Shown: positions 46,570 through 56,344, numbered from the stretch's first letter. The stretch is DNA of 64,000 bases from Propionimicrobium lymphophilum DSM 4903 (GCF_000423485.1 NZ_AUIB01000008.1:1-64000); one strand, 5' to 3'. Made by a program: numbers and translations. Notes: generated from the sequence alone by a model not told the origin.

Positions 46570-47694
46570 ATGCAAAAACGTAAAACGATAGCGGTAATTT
46601 TTGGCGGTCAGAGCACCGAACACGAGATCTCGTGCTTAACGGCTAGCGAGGTCGTGAAGGAACTCGACCCGAGCAAGTACGAGATGGTTTGTGTCGGCAT
46701 CTCGCCCGAGGGTATTTGGCATCGTTACGGCGTAGAAGAAGTAGCAGGCCTGCATGTCGAAGACAACAAGCTGCCACGCCTTGGCGAAGACGGTCCCGTA
46801 GCCGTCGCTATCCGCGATGGGGACGGCCTGCGGATCGCGACACATGTTGGCGATAGCCTCACGGATCAGGTGAAGATCGATTGCGTATTCTCTTTGCTGC
46901 ACGGCACATATGGCGAAGACGGTACGCTGCAGGGAATGCTCGAGATGTTCGGCGTCTCTTACGTTGGCTCGGGCGTCACCGCAAGCGCAATCGGCATGGA
47001 TAAGCACTTCATGAAGTTGGCGCTGCAGGCCGCCGACGTGCCGATCGGACCATTCGAGCTTGTCAGCTCGGCACAGTGGCTGAACGAAAAAGAAACGACG
47101 ATCAAGCGCATCGCAGATCGGCTCGAATTCCCGGTGTTCGTCAAGCCGGCTCGAGGCGGTTCGTCGGTTGGTATCTCTCGAGTCGACGAGCTTACTGGTC
47201 TCGAGGAAGCGGTGGAAGAAGCTCGCAAGTTTGATCCCAAGGTGATCGTCGAGCAGGGATTCATCGGGGCTCGCGAAGTGGAGTGCGCGGTGCTGGGCCC
47301 TGCAAAGCTAGGAGAGCGCCCGAGAGTATCCTGTCCTGGTGAGATCGTCGTCAACAAGGACGCCGAGTTTTACGATTATCAGGCTAAATACCTGCCCACC
47401 GAGGGCCAGGTTGACCTCAACATTCCGGCAAAAATCGATGAGGAGACATCTAAGGTTGTGCGAAAGCTTGCCGTCGATAGCTTCCTGGCGCTGGATTGTG
47501 AGGGGCTGGCTAGGGCAGACACCTTCGTAACCGCGCAGGGTGAGGTTTATGTTAATGAAGTAAACACCATGCCCGGATTCACCAAGCTGTCGATGTTTCC
47601 AAGCCTTTGGGAGGCCTCTGGTCTTAGCTATCGCGAGTTGCTGACCGATCTGATCGAGCAGGCGCTAGCACGCCCAGTGAACGTGAACAGGTGA
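46570..47694 (+). CDS. ddl: D-alanine--D-alanine ligase
   Basis: A 374-residue ATP-grasp ligase producing D-Ala-D-Ala for peptidoglycan. FGGQSTEHEISCLTA at the N-terminus, the ATP-binding KPARGGSSVGISRV and the C-terminal VNEVNTMPGFTKLSMFP are hallmark segments. TAGGAAAC lies before the ATG. It overlaps thiL by 4 bases (GTGA). Confidence 0.96.
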   Translation: MQKRKTIAVIFGGQSTEHEISCLTASEVVKELDPSKYEMVCVGISPEGIWHRYGVEEVAGLHVEDNKLPRLGEDGPVAVAIRDGDGLRIATHVGDSLTDQVKIDCVFSLLHGTYGEDGTLQGMLEMFGVSYVGSGVTASAIGMDKHFMKLALQAADVPIGPFELVSSAQWLNEKETTIKRIADRLEFPVFVKPARGGSSVGISRVDELTGLEEAVEEARKFDPKVIVEQGFIGAREVECAVLGPAKLGERPRVSCPGEIVVNKDAEFYDYQAKYLPTEGQVDLNIPAKIDEETSKVVRKLAVDSFLALDCEGLARADTFVTAQGEVYVNEVNTMPGFTKLSMFPSLWEASGLSYRELLTDLIEQALARPVNVNR

Positions 47695-48653
47695 TACGGG
47701 TGGCTAACGAGGAAACCATTAAAGAGGTCGGCGAATTCGGCCTGATCGAGCGCATTACAGGCCAGCTTTCAATGCCAGCATCGGTTTCTGTCGGCCCAGG
47801 CGACGACTCTGCGGTTTTCTCCGTAGACGGCGACGCCGTAGTTTCGACCGACATGATGGTTGAGGACGTCCACTTTCGCCGGGATTGGTGCTCAGGATTC
47901 GACGTCGGCTGCAAGCTAATCGCTAGAAGTTTCGCCGATCTCGAGGCGATGGGGGCCACCAGCCGAGGCTGTGTGGTGGCTATTTCGATGCCCGAAGAAC
48001 TGCAGGCAGAATGGTTCAAAGATTTCTTCCAGGGAGTCTCTGCGGAGGTCGCTAAGGCGCGAGCAGTTCTCGTTGGTGGCGATATTACAAGCGGAGAAAA
48101 AATTGTCGCTACCGCTACAGTTTTTGGTCAGATGGAGGGTCGGGCACCAGTTTTGCGCAGCGGGGCTAAACCAGGAGACGTGGTTGCTCTTTGCGGTAGG
48201 CAAGGATGGGCTGCAGCAGGATGGGCGACGCTGAGCCGTGGTTTCCGCTCACCCCGTGCCGCGGTCGACGCTTATCGATGCCCCGAGGTTCCTTACGGGG
48301 CTGGCAGGATTGCCGCTGCTGCTGGCGCGAACGCGATGATCGACGTCTCGGACGGTCTGATCGCTGATCTGGGGCACATCGCCGAAAAGAGTAACGTCTT
48401 AATCGACATTGATTCTTCAAGCCTCGAGATTCCTGGCCCGCTGCAAAACGTCGGCGCTGCGCTTAATAGTGATCCCTTAAATTTTGTGCTCACCGGTGGC
48501 GAGGATCATCCCTTGGTGGCCACGTTTGCCGATTACGTGCCACAGGGTTGGGCGCAGATCGGTCGGGTCCTGGATCCAGTCGAAGGCAGCGCGAATGTCC
48601 TGGTCGACGGCGAGGAATGGGAAACCGAATATTCCGGTTGGACCCATTTCTGA
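47691..48653 (+). CDS. thiL: Thiamine-monophosphate kinase
   Basis: A 320-residue AIR-synthase-fold kinase that phosphorylates thiamine monophosphate to the active cofactor. The segments GPGDDSAVF, STDMMVEDVHFRRDW and the metal-binding DVSDGLIADLGHIA are typical. The GTG at 47691 overlaps the ddl stop; GTG 47700 is an alternative. The ddl-thiL order is common in Actinobacteria. ThiDP is the cofactor of IlvB in this window, but no regulatory link is seen. Confidence 0.93.
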   Translation: MIRVANEETIKEVGEFGLIERITGQLSMPASVSVGPGDDSAVFSVDGDAVVSTDMMVEDVHFRRDWCSGFDVGCKLIARSFADLEAMGATSRGCVVAISMPEELQAEWFKDFFQGVSAEVAKARAVLVGGDITSGEKIVATATVFGQMEGRAPVLRSGAKPGDVVALCGRQGWAAAGWATLSRGFRSPRAAVDAYRCPEVPYGAGRIAAAAGANAMIDVSDGLIADLGHIAEKSNVLIDIDSSSLEIPGPLQNVGAALNSDPLNFVLTGGEDHPLVATFADYVPQGWAQIGRVLDPVEGSANVLVDGEEWETEYSGWTHF

Positions 48654-48718
48654 GCAAAGTTCGGTATCGACGGCGTGGAGACGTCGCTCATTTTCCCTCG
48701 CCCGCTACTGTAAGACAT

Positions 48719-51199
48719 ATGGCGTCCCGCATGTCTTCCCCCTCGCGGCCGGCGACCAAGAAGGCTACTGCACGCCGTCCTTCGGGCGGCAGCAAGAAGG
48801 CCTCTTCGTCGCGCGGCAGAAAGACTGTATCTAAAGCCACCGCAAAAAGGACGGGTAGCAACCAGAACGGAATCCTGCCCCGAATTTTCCGTGGCCTTTC
48901 GAAGGCCCTCGGTAGCGGTGTGCGCAAGATCGGACGAGGAGCCCGCGATGTAGATCCCGCGGTGCGAAGCGATGGGGTAGGCCTGACGCTGCTTTTCTTG
49001 GCCGTAATCGTAGCGGCAATTTTCTGGTTCTCGATGCCCGGGTTGCTCGGTGAATGGTTAAGAATCGGCATCAGCACGGTTTTCGGCATCGCTAGCTACG
49101 CTCTGCCTCTTCTGCTAATCGTCATGACCTGGCGAACCCTCAGGGATCCGCTTGCTAACGGTCCGGGAGGCCGTCAGCTGATCGGTTGGTCTCTTATTTT
49201 CTTCGGTGCACTGGGCGTGATCAATCTCATGCACACTCCGCTGCCGAAACCCTCTGATCAGATCGCCATGCGCGCGGCTGGCGGTTTCGTGGGATACATT
49301 TCCAGCTCCATGCTAGTGCAGCTAATGCCGGTTTGGATTTCGGCATTTCTGCTTGCGCTCGTAGCCATATTCGGGACTTTGATAGTCATTGGTCGCCCCG
49401 TCAGCGAGCTTGTCGAGGACGGCCGAAAAATCTACACGAGCGTCATGGAATTCTTCTTTGGCCGCCCGGAACTGGCGGAGGAGAAACTCGAGTACGGCGT
49501 AGATAAAGCATACGATTCTCCGCTGGTTGAGGAGGCCGAGGACCTCTACTCGGATATCTCCGAAGACTATTTTGCGGATGTCGTGGAAGAAGAGCCGGAC
49601 CCCGAAGCCGAAACCGAGGCTAAAGCGAAGTCAAAGAAGGCCGAGGTCGCCGAACCGGTTCAGCCCGAACTGATCGCTCCCGAGCACACACCCGCCCCGG
49701 TTCGTTCCGAGCAGCTGGAGCTGTCGGGAGACGTGCAGTACACGTTACCTTCGTCCGAAATGCTTAAGGCCGGCACGGTTCCTAGGGCGCGCACCGAAGC
49801 TAACGATGAGATCGTGCACAGGCTTCAGGACGTCTTCACTGAGTTCAACATTGACGCAAACGTAACTGGCTATACGCGTGGCCCGACGGTTACCCTCTAC
49901 CAGGTTGAGGTCGGGGCAGGCACGAAGGTCGAGAAGGTCACGAATCTCTCAAAGAACATCGCTTACGCGGTCGGTTCAGCCGACGTGCGCATCTTGGCTC
50001 CGATTCCTGGCAAGTCCGCGATCGGCGTCGAGATTCCTAACCGCGATAAAGAGGTCGTTTCTTTGGGTGATGTGCTGCGCAGCCAGAAGGCTCAAAACGA
50101 TCATCACCCGTTGGTGGTCGGCCTTGGTAAGGACATCGAGGGCGGCTACGTGATCGCCAATGTGGCTAAGATGCCGCATCTTCTGGTCGCCGGCGCGACC
50201 GGTTCCGGTAAGTCCAGCTTCATCAACTCGCTGATCACTTCTGTGATGATGCGTGCAACCCCAGATGAAGTACGCATGCTGTTGGTCGACCCGAAGCGCG
50301 TAGAGCTGAATCACTACGAGGGCATTCCGCACCTCGTCACGCCGATCATCACCAGCGCTAAGAAAGCTGCGGAGGCACTGGAGTGGGTCGTTTCCGAGAT
50401 GGATCATCGCTACGACGATCTCGCGGCTTTCGGATTCAGGCACATCGATGACTTCAACAAGGCCGTAAAGGCCGGCCAGGTCAAGGTGCCGGAAGGCTCC
50501 GAGCGCAAGCTGACGCCGTACCCGTACCTGCTAGTAGTCGTGGACGAGTTGGCGGATCTGATGATGGTTGCTCCGCGCGACGTCGAGGATTCGATCGTTC
50601 GTATCACTCAGCTCGCCCGAGCCGCAGGCATCCACCTGGTGCTGGCAACCCAGCGTCCGTCTATCGACGTGGTAACCGGCTTGATCAAGGCGAACGTTCC
50701 AAGCCGTTTAGCCTTCGCCACCAGCTCGATGACAGATTCGCGCGTTATTCTCGACCAGCCAGGTGCAGAGAAGCTGGTTGGCCAGGGTGATGGATTGTTC
50801 CTGCCGATGGGCGCTTCCAAGCCGATGCGTGTCCAGGGTTCCTGGGTCACCGAGGCGGAAATCCGTGACGTCGCAGATTACTTGAAGGAGCAGCTAGAGC
50901 CCCAGTACCGCGATGACGTTCAAGCTGCTGTCGCAGACAAGCAAAAGCCTGCCGAAGACATCGGCGACGACTTGGACACCGTTCTTGAAGCGGCTCAGCT
51001 GGTCATCGAATTGCAGCTCGGTTCTACGTCCATGTTGCAGCGAAAGCTGCGCATCGGTTTCGCCAAAGCTGGCAGGATGATGGACATTTTGGAGAGCCGC
51101 GGCATCGTCGGTCCAAGCCAAGGCAGCAAACCCCGCGAGGTGTTGGTTGGTCCGGACGGCCTGGACGATGTGCTGGAAAGCCTGAAGACCGGGGCTTAG
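48719..51199 (+). CDS. ftsK: DNA translocase FtsK
   Basis: An 826-residue septal DNA pump. A basic Ser/Lys-rich N-terminus (1 to about 75) is followed by four membrane helices (about 88-235), an acidic linker, and the motor with Walker A GATGSGKSSF and the RITQLARAAGIHLVLATQRP segment. The gamma winged helix (LQRKLRIGFAKAGRMMDILE) near the end binds KOPS sites. It drives XerCD/dif resolution; XerD is also encoded here. The frame runs from 48548 but overlaps thiL; the ATG at 48719 is preceded by TACTGT ending 7 bases upstream (leaderless). ATG 48731 is an alternative. Confidence 0.94.
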   Translation: MASRMSSPSRPATKKATARRPSGGSKKASSSRGRKTVSKATAKRTGSNQNGILPRIFRGLSKALGSGVRKIGRGARDVDPAVRSDGVGLTLLFLAVIVAAIFWFSMPGLLGEWLRIGISTVFGIASYALPLLLIVMTWRTLRDPLANGPGGRQLIGWSLIFFGALGVINLMHTPLPKPSDQIAMRAAGGFVGYISSSMLVQLMPVWISAFLLALVAIFGTLIVIGRPVSELVEDGRKIYTSVMEFFFGRPELAEEKLEYGVDKAYDSPLVEEAEDLYSDISEDYFADVVEEEPDPEAETEAKAKSKKAEVAEPVQPELIAPEHTPAPVRSEQLELSGDVQYTLPSSEMLKAGTVPRARTEANDEIVHRLQDVFTEFNIDANVTGYTRGPTVTLYQVEVGAGTKVEKVTNLSKNIAYAVGSADVRILAPIPGKSAIGVEIPNRDKEVVSLGDVLRSQKAQNDHHPLVVGLGKDIEGGYVIANVAKMPHLLVAGATGSGKSSFINSLITSVMMRATPDEVRMLLVDPKRVELNHYEGIPHLVTPIITSAKKAAEALEWVVSEMDHRYDDLAAFGFRHIDDFNKAVKAGQVKVPEGSERKLTPYPYLLVVVDELADLMMVAPRDVEDSIVRITQLARAAGIHLVLATQRPSIDVVTGLIKANVPSRLAFATSSMTDSRVILDQPGAEKLVGQGDGLFLPMGASKPMRVQGSWVTEAEIRDVADYLKEQLEPQYRDDVQAAVADKQKPAEDIGDDLDTVLEAAQLVIELQLGSTSMLQRKLRIGFAKAGRMMDILESRGIVGPSQGSKPREVLVGPDGLDDVLESLKTGA

Positions 51200-51381
51200 C
51201 ATCTCAATATCTGGGGATTGCTCTGGAAAACTGCCTTTGCGGAGTGCTGCCAGAAAATGCCGTTTGGCCCTGCCGGGTCTGTAAATATCGCTGTACGTCT
51301 CCAGCCATGAAGGTATGGATTTGCTAAGCCAGGGAAGCAAAGTTAATCATTTTTCTGGGCGTGAGGGATACTAGAAGACGT

Positions 51382-52770
51382 ATGAAAACTTTGAAGCAAT
51401 CCCCGCGTACCTCGGTGGCCATGGTGACCCTCGGCTGTGCTCGTAACGACGTCGATTCAGAGGAACTCGCCGCACGGCTGGACGCCGGCGGGTTCCAACT
51501 CGTCCCAGACGCAACCGATGCTGACGTAATCGTGGTCAATACCTGTGGCTTTATCGATCAGGCGAAGAAGGATTCAATCGATACGCTCCTTGAAGCCAGC
51601 GATCAGAAAGCAAACGGTAGGGCGCAGGCCGTGGTAGCCGTTGGCTGCATGGCAGAACGCTACGGTGATGAACTGGCCGAAGCGCTTCCTGAGGCCGACG
51701 CGGTGCTCAGCTTCGACGACTATCCAGATATCTCTAAGCGGCTGCGCAGCATTCTCGCTGGCGGCCACATAGAGGCCCATAAGCCCCAAGACCGCCGAAC
51801 ACTGTTGCCGTTGGCTCCGATCAAACGTTCGGCCAAACGGGTCAAGAGCACCAGACGTCGCAGGCTCACTAGCGGCCCATATTCTCCGCTCAAGATTGCT
51901 TCTGGCTGCGACCGCCGATGCGCATTCTGCGCGATTCCTGCCTTCCGCGGCTCTTATATCTCTCGTCCGGTCGAGGAGGTCATAGAGGAGGCCGAATGGC
52001 TGGTCCAAGAGGGCGTCAAAGAGGTCATGCTGGTCAGCGAGAATACCTCCAGCTACGGAAAGGACCTGGGGGATAGGCGAGGTCTCATTAAGCTGCTCCG
52101 CGAGCTGAACGACGTGCCGGGTCTTGAGCGCGTCAGGGTCAGCTACCTGCAACCCGCAGAAATCTATCCGGGTCTGCTCGAGACGATGGCCTCCTTAGAA
52201 CACGTGATGTCCTACTTCGACATCTCGTTCCAGCACGCTTCTGCTTCCGTGCTTCGCAGGATGCGTCGATTTGGTGACGAAGAGAACTTCCTCAAGCTGC
52301 TGGAAACGGTCCGTCAACTAGATCCTCAATCAGGAGCTAGGAGCAACTTCATCGTGGGTTTTCCGGGTGAAACCGAGGAAGACTTCGAGACGCTCTGCGA
52401 CTTCGTCCAAGAGGCCCGCCTGGACGTAATGGGCGTGTTTGCATACTCAGATGAAGAAGGCACAGAAGGCGAAAAACTAGAGGGCCACCTTCCCGACGAT
52501 GTCATCGCCGACCGAACTCGAATTCTCACAGACCTAGTGACCCAAATGATGGATCAACGAGCAGCCGAGAGGGTGGGCGAAGAGGTTAGCGTCTTAATCG
52601 AATCGTTAGACGAAAACAGCGTTGTCGGGCGCGCCGAGCACCAGGGGCCCGAGGTAGATGGAGAAACTAGAATAGAAGACGCTGATCCGCAGGAGCTTCG
52701 GGTTGGCGATATTGTTATAGCAAAAGTAGTAGATAGCTTTGGGGCCGACCTAGTGGCCAAGCAGGGCTAA
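51382..52770 (+). CDS. rimO: Ribosomal protein S12 methylthiotransferase
   Basis: A 462-residue radical SAM enzyme that adds a methylthio group to an Asp of S12. It has an N-terminal UPF0004 domain (VTLGCARNDVDSEELAARL), the radical SAM cluster motif SGCDRRCAFCAIP (C-x3-C-x2-C), and a C-terminal TRAM domain. A basic linker (KRSAKRVKSTRRRRL) separates the first two domains. The start at ATG 51382 is preferred over GTG 51361; GATACT ends 9 bases upstream. The preceding 180 bases (51200-51381) show no gene. MiaB, its paralogue, is at 59729. Confidence 0.94.
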   Translation: MKTLKQSPRTSVAMVTLGCARNDVDSEELAARLDAGGFQLVPDATDADVIVVNTCGFIDQAKKDSIDTLLEASDQKANGRAQAVVAVGCMAERYGDELAEALPEADAVLSFDDYPDISKRLRSILAGGHIEAHKPQDRRTLLPLAPIKRSAKRVKSTRRRRLTSGPYSPLKIASGCDRRCAFCAIPAFRGSYISRPVEEVIEEAEWLVQEGVKEVMLVSENTSSYGKDLGDRRGLIKLLRELNDVPGLERVRVSYLQPAEIYPGLLETMASLEHVMSYFDISFQHASASVLRRMRRFGDEENFLKLLETVRQLDPQSGARSNFIVGFPGETEEDFETLCDFVQEARLDVMGVFAYSDEEGTEGEKLEGHLPDDVIADRTRILTDLVTQMMDQRAAERVGEEVSVLIESLDENSVVGRAEHQGPEVDGETRIEDADPQELRVGDIVIAKVVDSFGADLVAKQG

Positions 52771-52785
52771 CTTTGGCGCTCTAGG

Positions 52786-53460
52786 GTGGTGGGTAAAATT
52801 TCTGATCAGAATGAGAGCAGGCCGAAGCTCGGCTTTAAGTGGAATGTGCCAAACATTCTAACTCTTTTGCGAATAGCGTTAGTTCCTGTTTTTCTGATTG
52901 TCTTCTTGGCTCATCCGCACGATCAAGTTTGGCGATTCTGGTCTACGGTCGTTTTCGCGGTGGCTATCCTCACCGACCTTTTCGACGGAAAGATCGCCCG
53001 CAAGTACAACTTGATCACCAATTTCGGCAAAATTTGGGATTCGATCGCAGATAAGGCGCTGACCGGTGTCGGGTTCATCGTTCTCTCGATTGTCGACGAG
53101 CTGCCCTGGTGGATGACCGTGATCATTCTTCTCCGCGAATGGGGGATCACCGCCATGCGGTTTGTGATTCTCAAGTACGGAGTGATGGCGGCAAACCGTG
53201 GCGGCAAGCTCAAAACTGTCATCCAGTCGGTCGCACTGATCATGTTCCTGCTCGGGCTTCCTGCTCTTGGGGCTTGGTGGTGCGCGCCCAAGTGGATCGC
53301 AATGTGGATTGCCTTCTTGCTAACCGTTTACACCGGCGCCGAATACATTTTCGAGGCCGCAAGGCTGCGAAAAGCAGCGTTAAAAGCTGGCCATCCGGTA
53401 GACATTTCGACTGTTGAGCAGGAACCGTTTATCAAGCGAATTTTCAAGGGCAACAAGTGA
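52786..53460 (+). CDS. pgsA: CDP-diacylglycerol--glycerol-3-phosphate 3-phosphatidyltransferase
   Basis: A 224-residue membrane enzyme of phosphatidylglycerol synthesis. The CDP-alcohol phosphotransferase motif D-G-x2-A-R-x8-G-x3-D-x3-D is intact (DGKIARKYNLITNFGKIWDS, then IAD). About five to six membrane helices. The start is GTG 52786 or 52789. It overlaps cinA by 4 bases (GTGA). Confidence 0.93.
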   Translation: MVGKISDQNESRPKLGFKWNVPNILTLLRIALVPVFLIVFLAHPHDQVWRFWSTVVFAVAILTDLFDGKIARKYNLITNFGKIWDSIADKALTGVGFIVLSIVDELPWWMTVIILLREWGITAMRFVILKYGVMAANRGGKLKTVIQSVALIMFLLGLPALGAWWCAPKWIAMWIAFLLTVYTGAEYIFEAARLRKAALKAGHPVDISTVEQEPFIKRIFKGNK

Positions 53461-53927
53461 GCCTCGCCAGTCATCTTCTAGACGAGTTGGCCGCCAGGAG
53501 CATGACTCTGGCCACCTGCGAGTCGCTTACCGGAGGCCTAATAGGCGCCACGATTACTTCCGTACCCGGGGCATCGAGGGTGTATCGGGGAGGACTGGTG
53601 GCATATGCCAGCGACCTAAAAACTTCTCTCGTCGGTGTTGATGGTGATCACGTCGCAAAGTACGGCGTGATCAACTTGTACACGGCACAGCAGATGGCTG
53701 AAGGCGCTGCGAAACTCTGTGGCGCTGATGCCTGCGTCGCGGTGACAGGGGTCGCCGGCCCCGATCCGCAGGACGGCAGCGCGCCCGGTACCGTCTGGGT
53801 TGGCTACGTCGTTCCCGGAAAAACAGATGCGGTTCTGCTTTCGCTTAACGGGACTAGGGAAGAGATCCGTAATCAGACCGTCGAGGCAGCTTTAGAAACT
53901 CTGTTGCAAGCTCTGGCAACAAGCTAA
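53457..53927 (+). CDS. cinA: CinA C-terminal / nicotinamide-nucleotide amidase
   Basis: A 156-residue stand-alone CinA C-terminal domain (PncC type), which deamidates nicotinamide mononucleotide. The TCESLTGGLIGATITSVPGA and TGVAGPDPQDGSAPGTVWVG segments are diagnostic. In Actinobacteria it commonly sits between pgsA and clgR/recA; here a glycosidase gene follows instead of clgR. Confidence 0.93.
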   Translation: MSLASHLLDELAARSMTLATCESLTGGLIGATITSVPGASRVYRGGLVAYASDLKTSLVGVDGDHVAKYGVINLYTAQQMAEGAAKLCGADACVAVTGVAGPDPQDGSAPGTVWVGYVVPGKTDAVLLSLNGTREEIRNQTVEAALETLLQALATS

Positions 53928-53957
53928 TCGTTGCTGCATGCTAGCTAGAGTCTTTAT

Positions 53958-56084
53958 ATGAGACAAACTTATCCGTGGCAAGATTCCACTAAGTCGCCGC
54001 GGGAACGGGCAGAGTTGCTCGTTTCGGCAATGACTATTGAACAAAAGATCGCACAGCTTCATGGCGCGATGGAAACTATCGATATCTATGCAGTCAGCAA
54101 TCAGGCAACTACAGCCGAGGAGATGGAACAACTAGCCGCTCAAATCCGGGTGGAGCGTCACGTAGCCGCCATCGACGAACTCGGCATTCCCCGCTTCAGG
54201 ATAACTAACGGTCCTGTCGGCGTCGGTATGGGCGATGGCACCCCCAGCCCGCCGGCCACCGCATTGCCGATGACCATCGGTGTAGCAGCCTCTTTTGACC
54301 GTGAAGTAGCGAAGGAATACGGCGACGTAATTGGCTCTGAGACCGCCACGCTAGGCCAGCACGTGCTTGAGGGGCCTGCGGTCTGCCTGCACCGCACAAC
54401 TATCGCGGGCCGTAACTTCGAGTATTTTTCCGAAGATCCTTTCCTGTCGGGCGTGATGGGCGTCGAAGTGACTAAGGCGATTCAGTCCCACGACATCATC
54501 GCGATGGTAAAGCACTACGTGCTCAACGATCAGGAGACAGAGCGCTTCCGAAACAGCGTTGAGGTCGACGAAAACGTTATGCGCGAGCTTTATTTGTTGC
54601 CCTTCGAAATGGTCATCAAGGACGGCGAGTGCGCCGCGGTGATGAGCGCTTACAACAGGATCCGTGGCGTCTACGCTACAGAGTACTACTACACGCTGAC
54701 CAAGATTTTGCGTGACGAATGGGGCTTTGAGGGCTATGTTCAGTCCGACTTCTGGTCGACCAGGTCTGCAGCTCCGTCTTTGAACGCGGGTCTTGATCAC
54801 GAGATGCCGGATGCTAAGTGGCTTAACGAAGAAAACGTCAAGGCCGCCTTGTCAGATACCAGCCTGGAAGAAAAGACCATCGATCGAGCACTGATCAGGC
54901 GCTACACACAGATGTTCCGTTTCAACCAATTCGATCGGCCATACGATCCGGGAGAAATCGACGCCAAGGCGCACGGTGAAATCTCGCGAAAGCTTGGGGC
55001 CCAGATGGCAGTCCTGCTTAAGAACGACGAGGGCCTGCTGCCGATCGAGCCGAGCGGCAAGATCGTCATTATTGGGCAGAAAACGTTCGCAGGCAAAGCA
55101 TGTCAGGGCGGCGGTGGCTCCTCTAAGGTCGACCCGCTGTACACGGTCGATCCGCTTCCTGGCATGCAGGACATCCTGAAGGAGATGGGCGCAGACGCCA
55201 CTGCGGAGCTATTTGTCGTAGCCGACGACCTGTCTAACCTGGGCGATGCCAAGAAGGCCGCAGAAGACGCCGACATCGTAGTTCTGATGGCTGGCTTGGT
55301 GGCCACAGAGGGTGCAGATATGCCGGATGCCAACATGTTCAACGATCAGAACACGATGCTCGATGAGCTGCTAGGAGTTAATCCCAAGACGATTTTGGTG
55401 ATGAAGGACTCCGCACCAGTTCTGATGCCTTGGGTCGATAAGGCACCGACTATCTTGGAGGTCTGGAATCAGGGCACCGAGGATGGCCACGTGGTTGCCG
55501 ATCTCATCTTCGGGCGTATCAACCCGTCGGGCAAGGTGCCAACCACCTATCCGGTAAGCGAGGACGATGTTTTTTATGCCGGACACCCGGAGCGCTACCC
55601 AGGTACCGACGAGGGCGCAGGTTACCCGGTCATTCGCTACTCCGAGGGCCTACAGGTGGGCTACCGCTGGTTCCAGGCTCAAGACATCAAACCGTTGTTT
55701 GCTTTTGGTCACGGTTTGTCGTACACGAGCTTCGAGCTGTCGGATTTCACCGTGAACACGGACAAGGTAGGCGATTCGCCGGTTACTGCAACCGTCAAGG
55801 TGACAAATACCGGTTCGCGTGCTGGTGCGGAAGTCGTCCAGGCGTACCTCGGAATTCCCGTCGACGGTCAGCCGCCTAAGCGCCTCGTTGGCTTCGACAA
55901 GGTTTACTTGGAGCCGGGCGAATCTAAGACGGCAAAGATAGTTATCGACCCGAATGCGACAAACCACCCGTTCAGCGTGTGGTGCAACGCATTGGGGGAT
56001 TTCGATATCAAGCCAGGCGACTACACCTTGTACGTAGGCACTTCGAGCGAAGACACCTCTTTGACGAAGGTGCTCAAGAAGTAA
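53958..56084 (+). CDS. Glycoside hydrolase family 3 beta-glucosidase
   Basis: A 708-residue cytoplasmic enzyme without signal peptide: a GH3 N-terminal barrel with the nucleophile region GYVQSDFWST, a KHYVLNDQETER segment (KH motif), a C-terminal alpha/beta domain, and a fibronectin III-like domain (last 110 residues). It would release glucose or related sugars from small beta-glycosides; the exact sugar is unclear. TAGAGT ends 6 bases before the ATG (leaderless). A strong terminator follows, so it is an independent unit inserted in the conserved cinA-recA neighbourhood. Confidence 0.92.
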   Translation: MRQTYPWQDSTKSPRERAELLVSAMTIEQKIAQLHGAMETIDIYAVSNQATTAEEMEQLAAQIRVERHVAAIDELGIPRFRITNGPVGVGMGDGTPSPPATALPMTIGVAASFDREVAKEYGDVIGSETATLGQHVLEGPAVCLHRTTIAGRNFEYFSEDPFLSGVMGVEVTKAIQSHDIIAMVKHYVLNDQETERFRNSVEVDENVMRELYLLPFEMVIKDGECAAVMSAYNRIRGVYATEYYYTLTKILRDEWGFEGYVQSDFWSTRSAAPSLNAGLDHEMPDAKWLNEENVKAALSDTSLEEKTIDRALIRRYTQMFRFNQFDRPYDPGEIDAKAHGEISRKLGAQMAVLLKNDEGLLPIEPSGKIVIIGQKTFAGKACQGGGGSSKVDPLYTVDPLPGMQDILKEMGADATAELFVVADDLSNLGDAKKAAEDADIVVLMAGLVATEGADMPDANMFNDQNTMLDELLGVNPKTILVMKDSAPVLMPWVDKAPTILEVWNQGTEDGHVVADLIFGRINPSGKVPTTYPVSEDDVFYAGHPERYPGTDEGAGYPVIRYSEGLQVGYRWFQAQDIKPLFAFGHGLSYTSFELSDFTVNTDKVGDSPVTATVKVTNTGSRAGAEVVQAYLGIPVDGQPPKRLVGFDKVYLEPGESKTAKIVIDPNATNHPFSVWCNALGDFDIKPGDYTLYVGTSSEDTSLTKVLKK

Positions 56085-56097
56085 AATTATGCTGCAT

Positions 56098-56127
56098 GGG
56101 CCCACGCTTTTAAGCGTGGGCCCTTTT
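56098..56127 (+). terminator. Terminator of the GH3 gene
   Basis: A perfect 10-base stem GGGCCCACGC/GCGTGGGCCC with loop TTTTAA is followed by four T residues. Confidence 0.9.
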
Positions 56128-56149
56128 GCGTATGTCGTAACCTAGTCAA

Positions 56150-56344
56150 GTGCGCGAACAAGAGTTATGGGCCAAGCTGAAGAAGGCCCTGGGGGATCCG
56201 TACTACCTGGTCTGGACAGAGCAGGCCTGCGTGCCCGGGCTGGATTCCAAGACGGTCCGCCAGGCATTGGACTCTGGCCTCAACTGCAAGAAAATCTGGA
56301 GAGCGGTCTGGAGCTTCCTGGAACTCGACGAAAAAGAGAAATGA
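56150..56344 (+). CDS. DUF3046 family protein upstream of recA
   Basis: A 64-residue protein (MREQELWAKLKKALGDPYYL..., GLDSKTVRQALDSGLNCKKI). It matches the small DUF3046 proteins typically encoded directly upstream of recA in Actinobacteria. Function unknown. GTG start; TAACCT ends 6 bases upstream, so it is likely leaderless. The recA SOS box begins 22 bases after its stop. Confidence 0.88.
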   Translation: MREQELWAKLKKALGDPYYLVWTEQACVPGLDSKTVRQALDSGLNCKKIWRAVWSFLELDEKEK

